From positions 14,446,001 to 14,510,000 of the forward strand of contig NC_135262.1 of the NCBI RefSeq assembly GCF_964204865.1: 64,000 nt of DNA. The letters run 5' to 3'. Positions 25,201 through 37,100 of this stretch are shown piece by piece. The number at the start of each line of letters is the position of its first letter. The stretch's first letter is position 1. Origin of the DNA: Styela clava. Its lineage: Eukaryota > Chordata > Ascidiacea > Stolidobranchia > Styelidae. Under the pieces are notes generated by a model that was given only the letters and a program-made list of their open reading frames with translations, was not told the DNA's origin and ran no database searches. The position numbers and the translations under genes are program-made.

Positions 25201-28200
25201 ATATGATAGGCGGGATACTTTTTGGCATTAAGAGGTTTGCTTTCAGGATTCTTATGAATTTGAGTTACCTCGACTTCAAATTGTTTATTCCTGATTCTGA
25301 TTGAATAGAGCGATCACGTAACTAAGTTGATAAAACAATGTGTCCCGTTACATAAATTGCTTTTTATTTTACGCATTTTAAGCTTGATCAAATGGATACA
25401 AAGTGACGGCCTATGTGACGTCATTAGAGTTCAGAGTTAAATCAGGAAGACGTTAGATAAAGGTTCACATTTCACAACACGTCATCGGACGTATTCACGC
25501 CATGATTTTAAAAATATCTACGTGCTAGGCAACTTATCTCAAAAATACAAAGTTTCAATATGTGCTCTTATATAATAACAGTCTAACTCTAAAACATCCC
25601 AAATGTGTACTGCGGTAAGAAGATATATATCAAAGCTAATAAACATCTAAATCCCCGTCAAAATATTTTTCACAACAATGCCCTGGGCTCTCTTTGACCT
25701 ATGACTATATTAAATCTCAATATTTGTTTGAAACTTAGGTATCGAATTCCGACATTAATAAATAGGATTAGAAAACCATTTTGCGATAGCATTGTGTATT
25801 AAAGGGGTGGCGTGGGGGCGGCAAAATGTTTACCAATTTTTTTCATTAGGTGAAAATATATCTGTGAAGCTAAAAAAACCAAATATAATTTGGGATTTAT
25901 TTATTTTCAATATTTGTCTATGCATGTTAAGCTTAGCAAAGCATTATGGTTGCATTTTCAATGCGAAGTCCAGTCGGTCAAGCATTTATGGTGATTCGGT
26001 AAATTTCCTTAAATAGCAGCTGTCACTCTTCGTTAAAATATTTGAAGTTTTTGATTTATCAAGTAAATGATTTCAGACAACGCCGATGAGAGAGCGAGAC
26101 ATCTTCTCATCATTTTGTGGTCCTCGCAAGCAAACAGTCGTCCTGCATTATTTTGGACACTTTTTCACCTGCTGAAACAGCCACAAGCAGTAGCAAAAAT
26201 TCTTCAGGAATACAATGAAGTCATGGAAATGACTATGTCGCGACAGAAAAAGAAGACCAACGAAAACATTCCTGATCGATCATTATTAAGCGAATGGCTT
26301 GGCATGGACGACATTATGGAATTAAACAGAACGAGTTTGGATAAAATAGTGATTCTCGGTAAATAAAATGATTTATGTCTTGATCTATGTTAGTATAATA
26401 TCGTCACGCTAATAACCGAATTGCGTAAGTCATTTTTGGCGATTTTGAGTTTTTTATAAAATAGGTATTTATGTTATGCTGCGCACCTGTCTGTTAACTC
26501 AGATTTTATTTTAGGAATTCCGAAACCCATAAAAATGGAGATTTAGTATGACATGCACATTTGTGCAATTGTTTCGTCATAATGAATTATCCTTGTTACC
26601 GTGGTACTATTGTGACGTAACAAAGGCAAAATAACCTCGGCGAAGTATTTTCGAGTTTTTGCATCTCGGATTCTAGCTTAGCGCGTATTAATTTGAATTT
26701 TTACTACAGTATAGGAAGACGTACACTTGTGATATTCACTGTCCGAGTCAAATTTACCTTGGTTGGCTTTTATATTGGGTGCATTGCTGTTTTATTCTTT
26801 ATAATTAATCTTAGTCCTATTTCGGTGGGTGTGCAGAACGTGTTATATTGATGAAATATATATTTTTAAACATAAAAAATGATTTAATTGAAACTGATTA
26901 GCTATTTTGGGGATTAGACATTGTAGATACTGAGAATTACATTCGTTTTTGGAATGTTTAGTTTTCAGGACTGGTGCATATAGTGAAGTTGCAAATTGCG
27001 TATGTCACCAATTCATAGACACATTTCTGCCTAAGTCACAGTGCGCCATTATGACGTCACTTAACTGCGTCATACAAATTAACTTAAATCCGGCTACGAT
27101 CAAAAAATTGAACCATGGCAAATTATTGACTCTCAATTGCATAACAAAATCATTAGGAAGTTTTTTACGTTTTTCTCAAAACTGCTAAAAATGACTTACG
27201 CAATTCGGTTATTAGCGTGACGATATATATATGTATTTTGAAAATCCCTTGCAATGCTCTAGAATCTAGATCAGTGGTTCCCAAACTTTTTAGAGTTGGC
27301 TTCCACAGCTTATGGCGACCCATTTAACTTTTCATGACATCACACAGAACACAGCAATGGCTAATCATCGCAAAACTACCCTGTTTTCTCGAAAATAACA
27401 CCTGGCCTGAAAATAAGACCCAGTTTGAATTTTAATAATAATTTGAATTAAACCCTTTCCTTAAAATAAATTTAAAATGTGTGGGAGAGGAAAGGTTCAA
27501 TGACCCGAGGAAAGGTGAAGATCACACCACTATTAAAGATTGTGTGATGTCCCAATCACAATATTCGTCACTCGATTTTTGTATAGGAAATACAATTGAA
27601 AACAATGAATGTCGGTTTTTATATAAATAATGTTTTTTGGAAAATCTCGTGATTTTCTACAATGTAATTTTATTTTTGATAAATGAACACAAAAGACCTC
27701 TTCCAAAAAAACATAGTGGATTCTTCAAAAGAAAAGAAATCTAAATCTTGTCTAAATTTCGGGGAAACAAGATAAGAAGTGCTGTACAGTTACAATGTAC
27801 AAAACTGCTATGCGTAAAAAAGCCACATGGTCATTCTTTGTGTAACAAATTTTTGTTATTTCGAGAAGATCGTAAAAAGGAAACTTTCACAGATACGAAT
27901 TTAAATTCAATTTGATTTTTTTTTTTTTTTGAATATTTACGTATTCGAGTCGCCACCGATCCTAATAACCAGTATAATTAAGCAAAGCTTTCTACATCTT
28001 TTCACGACCCACTAACATTCTTTTCACTAACATTTGCGACCCATAGTTTGGGAACCGCTGCGTCTAGATTCTAGTATATATATTTACAATGATTTTCTCT
28101 TGTTCTTGTCAGAGTAAGCAACTGTTGATGTAAACTCTCTCCTAGAGAGTAATTTGATCTAATTCGAATCACACTTATTTTGACTTGAGTCGACAACAAA

Positions 28201-29198
28201 TCATTACATTCATTCATTGGCTGTTCTGAGGTAAAATCCGGCATGCGAACATTCTAGTGGCTATCATTTTAGTAATTTTCAAGCTATGGCTCAGATCACT
28301 AATGCATTTCACCATAATGACTGGATAAAAATTAAGTATTTTTAAAAAGACGACTCTGGAATTTATTCTAGACGACCGTGATTAACTTCAAAATCATCAT
28401 TGGTATGTCATTTTGTTTACGAAGAAATCGTGCCAATTTTTTGTGCTTTATTGCAGATGCATGTATAAGAGAAAGTCTTCGACTCGTCGGATCGAGCATG
28501 ATTGTGAGAGAAGTCGATAGAAATGCGAAAGTGACCGTAGCATCAGGAAACAAATATCTTGTACGAAAAGGAGATTTCACCGCATTTTTCTCACCGTTAA
28601 CTCACATGGATGAAGTCATTCACGAAAATCCAGAGGTAGATAAATTAAGGCTGTAATTGAACATCACCCCCAAAATTGCACATTGTCCACTAGACGAATT
28701 TGTAACCTATATATATCTTTTAAAACTAATTTTACATTTAAGAATATAATTTATAATAATTCAATACCGATTACAACACACAATTTATTCAATATATGAC
28801 AGGAGTATATGTATGAACGTCACCTTGTGGAACAAATATCTCATCGGGATGAGAGCAGTGAGGATATCAGTGACGTTTCTTCAATCTGCAGTACAGACTC
28901 GGAAGGATTGTCGAAGAAAAACAGGCTCAAAGCAAAAATTCGTTATGGCGTTCCGGGATATCGCGTTTCTGCCTCAAGGGCTATTTTAACGTTCGGTTAT
29001 GGCACAAATCGATGCCCGGGTAGACATATAGCTTTAATAGAAATAAAACTGTGTGTGCTCATCTTCCTACGGCATTTTCGATTAGAACTTCTCAACCCGG
29101 ATGAAAAACCACCACCGTTTGACATGAGGCATCTTGGATTTGGAGTCATGCCTCCATTGAGTGATGTTTTAGTAAAAATATCTCCGAAAGTGAATTAG
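19205..29198 (+). CDS. Cytochrome P450, CYP7/CYP8 clan, seven exons
   Basis: Exons are 19,205-19,284, 21,783-21,923, 24,365-24,656, 24,890-25,178, 26,077-26,358, 28,457-28,635 and 28,803-29,198. They sum to 1,659 bases (552 aa) with phases matching throughout. In order: an N-terminal membrane anchor (residues about 4-24); RRPGEPP hinge; I-helix WSSQANSRPALFW near 282, which like CYP7A1 and CYP8 lacks the usual acid-Thr pair; K-helix ExxR (E367, R370); and heme loop FGYGTNRCPGR with ligand Cys492. CYP7 members hydroxylate sterols in bile acid synthesis, while CYP8A1 is prostacyclin synthase; the sequence cannot tell which substrate is used here. An acidic Ser-rich insert before the heme loop makes it longer than the usual 500 aa. 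Introns 1, 2 and 5 carry transposons. Confidence 0.92.
19894..20893. mobile_element. 1.0-kb hAT element nested in the previous one
   Basis: The left end CAGTGGTCGGCAAAC faces GTTTTGCCGACCCCCG. The flanks GTGTTGTG (19,886-19,893) and GCGTTGTG (20,894-20,901) differ at one base. Inside lies what looks like a LINE 3' tail ending in (TGAATC)n, listed separately, so three insertions are stacked. Confidence 0.83.
20280..20472 (+). repeat. Probable LINE 3' tail ending in TCTGAATC repeats
   Basis: A non-coding stretch ends in AAAATAAAATCTGAATCTGAATCTGATT. Short tandem tails of this kind are typical of CR1/L2-type LINE 3' ends. No reverse transcriptase sequence is attached, so class and left boundary are uncertain. 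Confidence 0.45.
22279..22472. repeat. Two-copy 97-bp tandem duplication
   Basis: The sequence beginning ATCCCAAAATGACTTTC at 22,279 repeats from 22,376 with few changes; both copies end ACAAATGACATTCGACC. The second copy stops exactly at the 8-bp target-site duplication of the hAT element at 22,481. It is intronic in the P450 gene. Confidence 0.9.
22481..23781. mobile_element. 1.3-kb hAT non-autonomous element with 8-bp TSD
   Basis: The left end CAGGGCTGGGCAA faces TTGCTCAGGCCTG. Subterminal GC-rich words such as GCGGGCCGG and GGCCCGCGGGCC are typical of hAT ends. The flanks are CTTTAATA (22,473-22,480) and CTTCAATA (23,782-23,789). It lies in intron 2 of the P450 gene. No coding sequence survives. 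An AT dinucleotide run sits at about 23,476-23,497. Confidence 0.85.
26401..27223. mobile_element. TIR element of about 820 bp with long inverted ends
   Basis: TCGTCACGCTAATAACCG followed by AATTGCGTAAGTCATTTTT at the left is repeated inverted at the right, giving TIRs of at least 43 bp with very few changes. The outer bases are TA-rich, so a TA or TATA duplication is possible but cannot be resolved. It lies in intron 5 of the P450 gene. No protein is recognised. Confidence 0.8.
27272..28061. mobile_element. Charlie-like hAT element of about 790 bp
   Basis: The left end CAGTGGTTCCCAAACTTT faces the right end AGTTTGGGAACCGCTGC. The flanks ATCTAGAT (27,264-27,271) and GTCTAGAT (28,062-28,069) match at 7 of 8. 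It sits 48 bases from the previous element in intron 5 of the P450 gene. CTCGAAAATAACACCTGG with GAAAATAAGACCC inside is a phrase common in other animal repeats. Confidence 0.82.
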
Positions 29199-29827
29199 AA
29201 AAGAAAATTGAAACTACTTGAAGTGCAGCCGTACAGGGTTAACTTTGACTCGAAAATGTTGACAGCGGCTTGCGCATGTGGGAAACAAAGGTCTATTGTC
29301 CGGTCAGATATGTGAATAGTTGAACAGTTACTTGTTTACGTGAACTGCCCTAAGACGACGATGAGTCCAGCAATCCTCTCAAAATATTCGCCCTCCTAAG
29401 AATCTAACCCGCGCAGGTTAGATAATCAGAGGTGCGATGGCATGCGTGTTTTTAGCTCTTAGAACGATACTCGTCGCCGATGGGTGATAAGTCGGTGACG
29501 TTTGCGCGAATCGTCGATTGAACATTCGCACTCAACCACTTGCCAGAGGTTTTGAAATCATAGCAACACTGTTCGAATTTCTATATAGGATTGTTACTTT
29601 TCAAATTTAAACATCCAAAATCACCCTTCCCACGGATCACAGATAAGCTATATAAAATGGTCCAATGAACTCAAAAAATACTAACACACAGCTGTTGAAC
29701 TCCTCAAATTTTACCTTAGCAAAGACAAAGGTGGACCGGTGCATGACACCAAATAGCATTTAGAATAGAATTGTATTCATTTCAATTATATAAAAAAAAA
29801 TATATTTAATTAATAACATGATTGTAT
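29199..29827. other. Spacer between convergent P450 and ABHD14 genes
   Basis: This stretch contains the 3' UTR of the P450 gene. No clear AATAAA on the + strand was found; a decayed SINE fragment lies at about 29,350-29,475. Nothing else is recognised. Confidence 0.5.
29350..29475 (-). repeat. Decayed copy of the tRNA-derived SINE head
   Basis: ACGATGAGTCCAGCAATCCTC and CAGAGGTGCGATGGC match, with many changes, the region 8,282-8,385 of the near-complete SINE in the same orientation. The B box is no longer intact. Confidence 0.6.
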
Positions 29828-29833
29828 TTTATT
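29828..29833 (-). promoter_or_regulatory. Polyadenylation signal of the ABHD14 gene
   Basis: AATAAA on the - strand lies 50 bases beyond the TAA stop at 29,884, the expected position for a short 3' UTR. Confidence 0.6.
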
Positions 29834-29883
29834 CATTGGAAAGAAAATTATAAACAAATATAAGAAACAAACAATATATATAA

Positions 29884-32396
29884 TTAGCTGTTCAACGTGT
29901 TAAGAAAATCCCGCAAATTGTTGTGCCAGACGTCAGGCTGATCAAGGTAGCAAGCATGCCCAGCGTTTGGAATTTTGAGAACTGTGTGATTGGGTATGCC
30001 AGAAAGATGCTTGAAGGAGGTTGTCCCCAAAGTAGCATCTCTGTCACCTGTAAGATTCAAGTAAGAAAATTAGGTTGAGATTTCAAATATCTCTCATTTG
30101 TTTTGATTTAACCAATTAATAGTTCCATATAAATATGGGAGATTTTTTGCCCCACCCTTGCATGGATTTGTACTATTACTTGGTACCCGCTCAAGGATTG
30201 TGTGGCAATATGCAAACAATAGAGGAATATAGTTGATTGCAGATGGTCGAACCCTTTTGATAATACAATCTAATCTATTATAAGCGTAAAGACTCCTGTT
30301 TCAGTTCTTTTGCAAAAATCCGCTTTAAAAATAACCTCTCAATTCACAAAGGCTCGGTTGATAAATAAAATCAAACACTCACCATAAACAATTAAAGTTG
30401 GGACTCTAACACTTGAATACTGGTTAATATAGGAGCCAGTAGATACTGGGGCAACAGGGACATATCCACTCATGTTATTTCCATGTTCTAAATGAAGTAG
30501 AAAGAAGCATGATTATGCCTAAAATCATGAAGTGTTGTACATTATGGCCGTGTATCGCTTTATCAAAATGAGGGCTATCAAGTCTCAACATATATGCATG
30601 CACAATTTAGAACAATCATTCTAAATATATCTTATCTTAAGATTTACTTTGAATAATTCAACAATGTATATCTTACAAAATAAAATCAAAGACCAATCTG
30701 TCTTTCGCAACCAGTTTGATATAGGATGAAGTGGAAAAACATCCCCAAGTTGGGTCGGGGATACATCCTCACCAAAAAATATCCACATGGTATATTAAAA
30801 TTGAGAGATTCAATGATACTTTAATTACTAAACTTTTTTGCATTCAAATACCAAAAATTCAAGGTCTAACTTTGATTCCTAAACTGCATAGTTTGTTAAA
30901 CGAAAATTTCACAAAAATTTCAAACTAGTTACACAATGCACTTCTGCGAAAATTATATTGGAGGATATTACAAACTTCTAACTTACCGATTAAATATGGA
31001 AGTGAAAATCCTCCACTCATTGAGGGACTGATAATAACAGGTTTATTTATTGATAACTTCTGACATATTCCATGTATGAAATCTGCTTGTGTACCTTTCA
31101 ACTTCGCACTCTTTGAATTTCCATATTCTACATGGTATAAAACACAAGAAACTTATACATCATTGACATTATCACTTTTTTTGTGATGTTGTGACTTGTA
31201 AGAAAAAATAATATTCATTGTCATATCCCAATATCAGTAGTTTCTGCCAAAAGTTGAGCAAGAATTTCCTAGACGCAGCAACGATAGTAAGCAGAAGTGG
31301 GGTCTCATGTAGTTTCTTACCTAACATACTTCTAGTGGGCGCAGCATGACAATTTTTTCATGTATCAATCCTAACCCCCACCTGACTACACCATCCAAAA
31401 ATTACGTCATTACAACGTCACAGTGACATAATAGAGCCCTTCAAACTATACGAACTGCAATCCGAGACGCGCAAGCGAGCACCCGAAATCGAACAGTTAT
31501 TCCTCTCGTTTTCTCGTCGCAACGATTCCAATAGGAGAGAGACTGATAACGTCAGTCAGTTCTTTATCGCCGGCGCCAATGCCATTTCGGTCGATCATGC
31601 GTAAATTTGGCAAGCTCTATGACGTGATTGTGATGTCGTAGCGATTTAATTTTTGGATGGTGTAATCAGATGGGGGTTAGGATTGACATATCAAAAAATT
31701 GTTATGCTACGCCCACTAGAAGTACGTTAGGTACGAAACTACACGAGACCCCAGAAGTGACTGTTTCAGTGTGGGTTGTTTCTATTTATGATTTGGCCTG
31801 TGGCCTTCTATTATTAGAAGCCTTGGCTGATACATAATTATGATATTGAAATGCTGATTGAAATCTACTATGTGAGAAAGTCAAAACATTTTCAGGTAAA
31901 TTTATTCTTCTTTCGACTTGAGAATTCTGTGATATTTTATATTTCACCCATGCTGCCATGAGACATAGAGAAAGTGCAAAGATGACAAGAGCGTAAATAG
32001 GTTTAATGACTGGTTATTAATACCAGATGGCTTATGGGGATGGCCGAATGAATTGGCAATGCTAACAGTATTTTTTGATTATTACTTGTTATGCTTGAAT
32101 GATTCATACCAATGATGAAGTCTGAATGATACTAAAGTTGGTAGGCACTGGTTTAATTTTATATACGGTACAGTGACAAATGCATACTACTGTGCTGGCA
32201 TACCTGGCAAATCAACAGCAACAGCTCTGTAGCCCCATTCTGCTAGTTTTTCCAAAGTTTTCAATTCGAGCCAAGTTTCTGACGAAAATTTCATTCCATG
32301 CAAAAGCAGGATATCTCCTTTTGATGCACCTCCAACAGGCAAAGTCTCGCGGTAGAAGATTTCTCCACTTTCCGATAAAATGGACTTGGAAGCCAT
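29884..32396 (-). CDS. ABHD14: Alpha/beta hydrolase ABHD14, four exons
   Basis: Exons are 32,396-32,204, 31,127-30,987, 30,487-30,383 and 30,047-29,884. The sum is 603 bases, 200 aa (human ABHD14B 210 aa), with matching phases and GT/AG junctions. Family features in order: [13 protein letters not shown] oxyanion region; DLPEYGNSK; nucleophile in ISPSMSG (Ser100); [11 protein letters not shown] (Asp150); and [21 protein letters not shown] (His177), the catalytic triad pattern of ABHD14B. ABHD14B is a small serine hydrolase linked to the TFIID subunit TAF1 and to lysine deacetylation. The start chosen is the first in-frame ATG, giving [10 protein letters not shown]; a leucine-rich stretch upstream lacks an ATG. 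Whether it corresponds to A or B is not resolved. A 452-bp TIR element lies in intron 1. Confidence 0.93.
31300..31751. mobile_element. 452-bp MITE with long TIRs and perfect 8-bp TSD
   Basis: The element runs from GGGTCTCATGTAGTTTC to GAAACTACACGAGACCC, with over 100 bases of near-matching inverted repeat on each side (for example CTAGTGGGCG and CGCCCACTAG). The flanks CAGAAGTG at 31,292-31,299 and 31,752-31,759 are identical. It lies in intron 1 of ABHD14. An 8-bp TSD with GGG ends allows several superfamilies, so I leave it unclassified. Confidence 0.9.
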
Positions 32397-33663
32397 GATA
32401 ATTTCGAGAACGCAAACTAAACGCAATGCCGATAATAGCAAATGCAGCAATGCGACTCGCGTGGAAATGTAGAGGAGCGCAGAGCTAATTCAAAACAAAA
32501 GACAGGTGTAGCGCCACGAGTGACGAAATGCAAACACCGTTCACTTGAACAGAAATAAAACCGTGACAATTTCGATGAAATATCTAATAACACTTCTAAG
32601 GGGAAAATAGAAAAAGTAGTTACGAAGAAAAGGAAATTTTTTCAGCACTTAAAATGTCGCCTCAACAACCACGATTTAGAAGACGATCAATATGCCTATT
32701 TCGTGTACAATAACTAAAAAATCCCCTGTCCAGCAGTTGGTCCTTTGGTGGCTCTTCAATGCAATCTCAAAACATTCTTTAATAAACGATGTTGGTTGCC
32801 TGCGTCATCCCTTCCACAGTAAAACTGTAATTATCATTTTCTCGTATTTTGTATATTGTGACGGGCAAGCAAATAAATTTGATGACTGGTTAACGATATC
32901 GCACCAGAGTTATCTATTTATTTTAATGCCTCATTCAATGGTCAATGCCACTTCTATAAATGCGAATAACAATGAATACAGAGCGAGATAGATTCTCGAC
33001 AGTCGCCGGAACACCAAGCGCAAATTACACTTGTGCTAGGTTCGAATATTCGGAGACAATGCAGATGGAAACTAGCTAATTCTTAATACACCTGACTGAC
33101 GGGTAACTAGAAAAGAGATTCCGATTTTGATTTTTTCCAATGCCCAACATCATATAACCCAAGAAACAAGCCTTGAACCAAAGCAAAACTAACTTTTTAT
33201 TACCTTAAATGTATAAAAAAAATCACATAACATTTGACACTGAGAATAGTTAAAAAGCAAGTCACTGCCAAAAAAGACATGAAATCGAGATGCAACTATG
33301 TGGCTGTCCAGCTAATTCCAAAGAGTGGCAGTGACCAGCTGATAAACAAAATTTGTAATACATAACCCAGAGAAAGAATATTTGAAAACGATTTAAATTA
33401 TGCAATCGAACAATGTAAAATCCGTTTACTGCCATATCGCTTTATCACAAAAGTTTCGTAATATCAAAAAATAGCCTGGAAATTTTGATACAAACAATCA
33501 TGCCAATTTATGAAGTTAAGTTTGCATTGGTTTTGCTTGGTGTACAAGCCAAGAGTGAATATCCGAAACGGGAAACTGTAATAACTGTCAAAAGACTTAA
33601 AATTGTAAGAATAAAATTACTAGCATGGGAAAGATGTTAATGCTCATAAATTTTAATTTTGTA
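32397..33663. other. Spacer upstream of ABHD14 and beyond the PSIP1-like gene
   Basis: Both genes are on the - strand, so the ABHD14 promoter lies here, with the PSIP1-like 3' end beyond. No additional gene is supported. A second possible AATAAA for the PSIP1-like gene reads on the - strand at about 33,196. Confidence 0.5.
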
Positions 33664-33669
33664 TTTATT
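33664..33669 (-). promoter_or_regulatory. Possible polyadenylation signal of the PSIP1-like gene
   Basis: AATAAA on the - strand lies about 530 bases beyond the stop codon at 34,198. A second candidate is near 33,196. Confidence 0.35.
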
Positions 33670-34197
33670 GGCAATGTTCCAGATTTTATATTGTACCTAG
33701 TAATTAGGAATGATTAGCAGCAAAATCGAAAAGACTTCAAAAAATATTAAAAATAAATAAAAAGCCCATCAAAACATACTATCAGGCTGAGCTTTCGATT
33801 TTAAATGATTGTTACGAACACGTTGTCGTCTTCAACCAAGATGAGAATCAATGCGATTCAAGGGCAGAAAACAACACAGTTCTTATAGTCTTGCAAAACC
33901 GATAATATTTTCAGTGACATAAATGCTATAAATTTTACAAGTCACATCACCATCTTTCCAGAACTACACATCAGAATTGATTAAACTATAAAGAAAGTTT
34001 TGCCTATAAATTTCTGAACGTATCCAACCACCTCCCTCCATAGTTCGACAGAAAACAGGGCCTTTCAAAAAATTTCGGCAACGATGCCGACAGTCACTGG
34101 TCAATTTAACTCTCCGAAAAGTTGTTGCAAAAGAGATATCTTCTTTTTATGTTGTAATCGAGACCTCGATGAGTGAAATATTTACAACATGCATCTG

Positions 34198-37100
34198 CTA
34201 CACTTCTGTTGAAGCCTCGTGTGATTCTGTGTTTTCATCAGCTGGAAGTAGGGCAATGTTAGATAACACCCACAATATGTGATATATAGAATGTTCTGGG
34301 CTATCCATGCAAATACGTTTAAGCAATCTTTCTTTCAAAAAAATAATAAATTGAAATCTTCACAGGTGTAGGTATTTACCTTTTCTACATGGGAAGCAGG
34401 GTCAAAGGTCGAGACTGAGAAAATGATCTCCCATGTGAAAAATACTGCTTTTATATCACTTAAAGAAATCGGTACTCATTGTAATGTGAAAATCTTAGAA
34501 ACAGAGCTATGGACATCTGCATAAGAGACTGGCGTAATAAAATATTGAGAAATTGGTAAGAGTACAATAATTCATTAATAAATCGATAGAAACTTAAGAG
34601 CCTAATAGTTTAAACATTCATAGTAATCTCACCTCTTTCTTCATTTATGGTTTCAGCTTCTGCGACGACTGCAGGCTCCTCCCCTTCATCAACTATTTCT
34701 ACCTTGTTATTGTTATTCTTAGGTTCATCTGTCTCCTTATTATTTTCTGTGGCCGGTTCTATGATATAAATAATCAGATAAATGAATAATTTGTACAAAA
34801 TTAGAAAACACTTTCCCCTCAAGCAATCAAGGTTGAAAGTAAGCAATAACTTCTTTTATTAACCTGATATCGGTATCTCTGTATTTTTCTTAGCTTGAGC
34901 TAATAATGCAGCATCATTATCCAACTTGCAGAAAATTATTTTAAATCGATTGTAAACTTTTGCAGCTTTATCCATCAGTTTTGGACTGGCTTTATATCTT
35001 CTGACCTGTAAAATGTAGTGAATTAGAAATCAGTTTATGATGATGTGACGTAAACAAAACCATGTCTTTATAGTAAACCATGTTTTCTTTTCTTTAGGGG
35101 CTCTAAGAATGGGCATTTATCAATAATAGTGTCACAAATCAATTATTTGCACAGAATTTCAAGTTAGTAGTTTTATTGGTGAAAGCCCTGAAGCAGGTAA
35201 CAGGTTTTGGATACATCATTTGGTACTCCCGTAGTATATGTACCACACAGGTTAGGGTTGGGCCATGATTTTATTCCGATTTTTCTTATTTTAGTTCTAT
35301 TGTGAGTTTGATGACTGTCTGTATTAGCCAAGTGAATATATGCCCTGCCTATAGGCTTTCGTCCCTTTACACAATTTGGTGTAAAGTAGGGAAACAAATT
35401 TAGTTACCTCCATACATACACTTCTGGAGCGCCCATCATTATGTTTTATTCAATATTGACACAAGTTATAAATTCATACATTCATTTACCCAGAAAATGT
35501 CATCAGTGGGCACAGATACTTGCTCTGAACTGGGATGAGGTCAGAATGCCAAGACAAATATTGAAAATACAATATATAAAGTGTGTTATCAATTTTTAAA
35601 AAATTCACCTTTTTAACTGTTGACACGAGTGAATGACATTTCTGCAGCAGAGATATTGTAACAGGGTATTGATCAATTGCATCTAATATGTTTATAGCTT
35701 TTGGAACATCCTGAAAAACAATCATTTTCAAATTGTCTGTAATTACTAATAATATAAACTTATCTCAAGGTATTAGAGTTAAAACTTACAGGATTTTCCA
35801 TTGTCAAAGCAGCTTTCAAATCAATCTCATACTTTTCCAATTGAGCTGTTGGCGAAACTGAAAAATCATTTACTGTCAATTCAATAATGTGATAAAAAGG
35901 GACGAGAGCAAATGTATAGCAAGCAATTTTGCTTTTCAGAATTCAGTTCAACAGAGAAACGTAGCATATTTTTAAGCTTGAACTATAAAACGTATATGTA
36001 AGATAAAAAACTTGTTCAGTTTTTAACGCAATATAACATCTGCCTACCAGTGGATGTGATATGAGCATGCTTCTTCTTTGCATGTTTATCAATTGATTCT
36101 GTTTTTGAAGCTTGTTTCTCATGTTTGGGTGTATCCTGAAAAACATGAATAAAATTAGGATTTTGATCTATTTATCCCGGGGGAAAGGAAAGCTGATAAG
36201 ATGGCTTAACCAACCACAGCCTCTCGTCTGGTTACCAGTCCAAGTCGGGTATGGGATTAGTTAGTTATTTGTTTTCGGAAGAATGGACTTGATGATGGAG
36301 GAAGTCGTAACCGACCAGTGATTACGTGGACCACCCTAGAACACGCGTCCTCTGTAATTTTAACAATCTGTGCATTTTACAAGCAAGAAATTTCACTTTT
36401 AAAATGTGTCAAGGAGTAAATAAGGGAATTTAGGTTCAGAACCTCTGTGTTAAACTCATAAAGACTTGTTTTGCATAATTCTCAATATGATTAAATTGGC
36501 ACCATATAATAGATATCATAAAATCGTAGTACTCACTTGCATAACTTCACTGTTTCGTTTATTCTTTTTATGTTTATTTTCTTTTTCGTGATCAGGCTTT
36601 GGAGGAGGTGGGGCCTTGATTTTTATCTGTTTGAGAAGAGTTAAGATTGGAAAATAAAAACTGTGTTTTGCCTTCCTAGTTTTATTGGCTATTTGACAAG
36701 TATGGTATTGATCGTCAGCAATCACTTGAAGACTTGATAAAAATGGTCATATTTTCAATAATGGATAAAATGCGAAAAAAAATCAGCTATACATGAAAAC
36801 AACATTTTTTATTTCTCTTCTAAACAAGTAAACAAATCATTTCTTTCCATACTTTAGATTCTTTCTTTTCCTCAGAACTTCTTCGCTTGTGTTTTTTCTC
36901 TTTCTTTTTGTCTTTTTCCCTGTGTTTCTTTTTTTCGTGAGGTGATTTAGTTTTCTCTTCTTTTTTCTTGTGTTTTTTCTTTGGAATGACAACAGGTACG
37001 TCATCTGATACATCAGATTCCTGAAAATAATTCATAACATGTACAGCACATAACAAAGGATAAACTGAACTGTATTTTAATGATGATAATTTAAGCCAAT

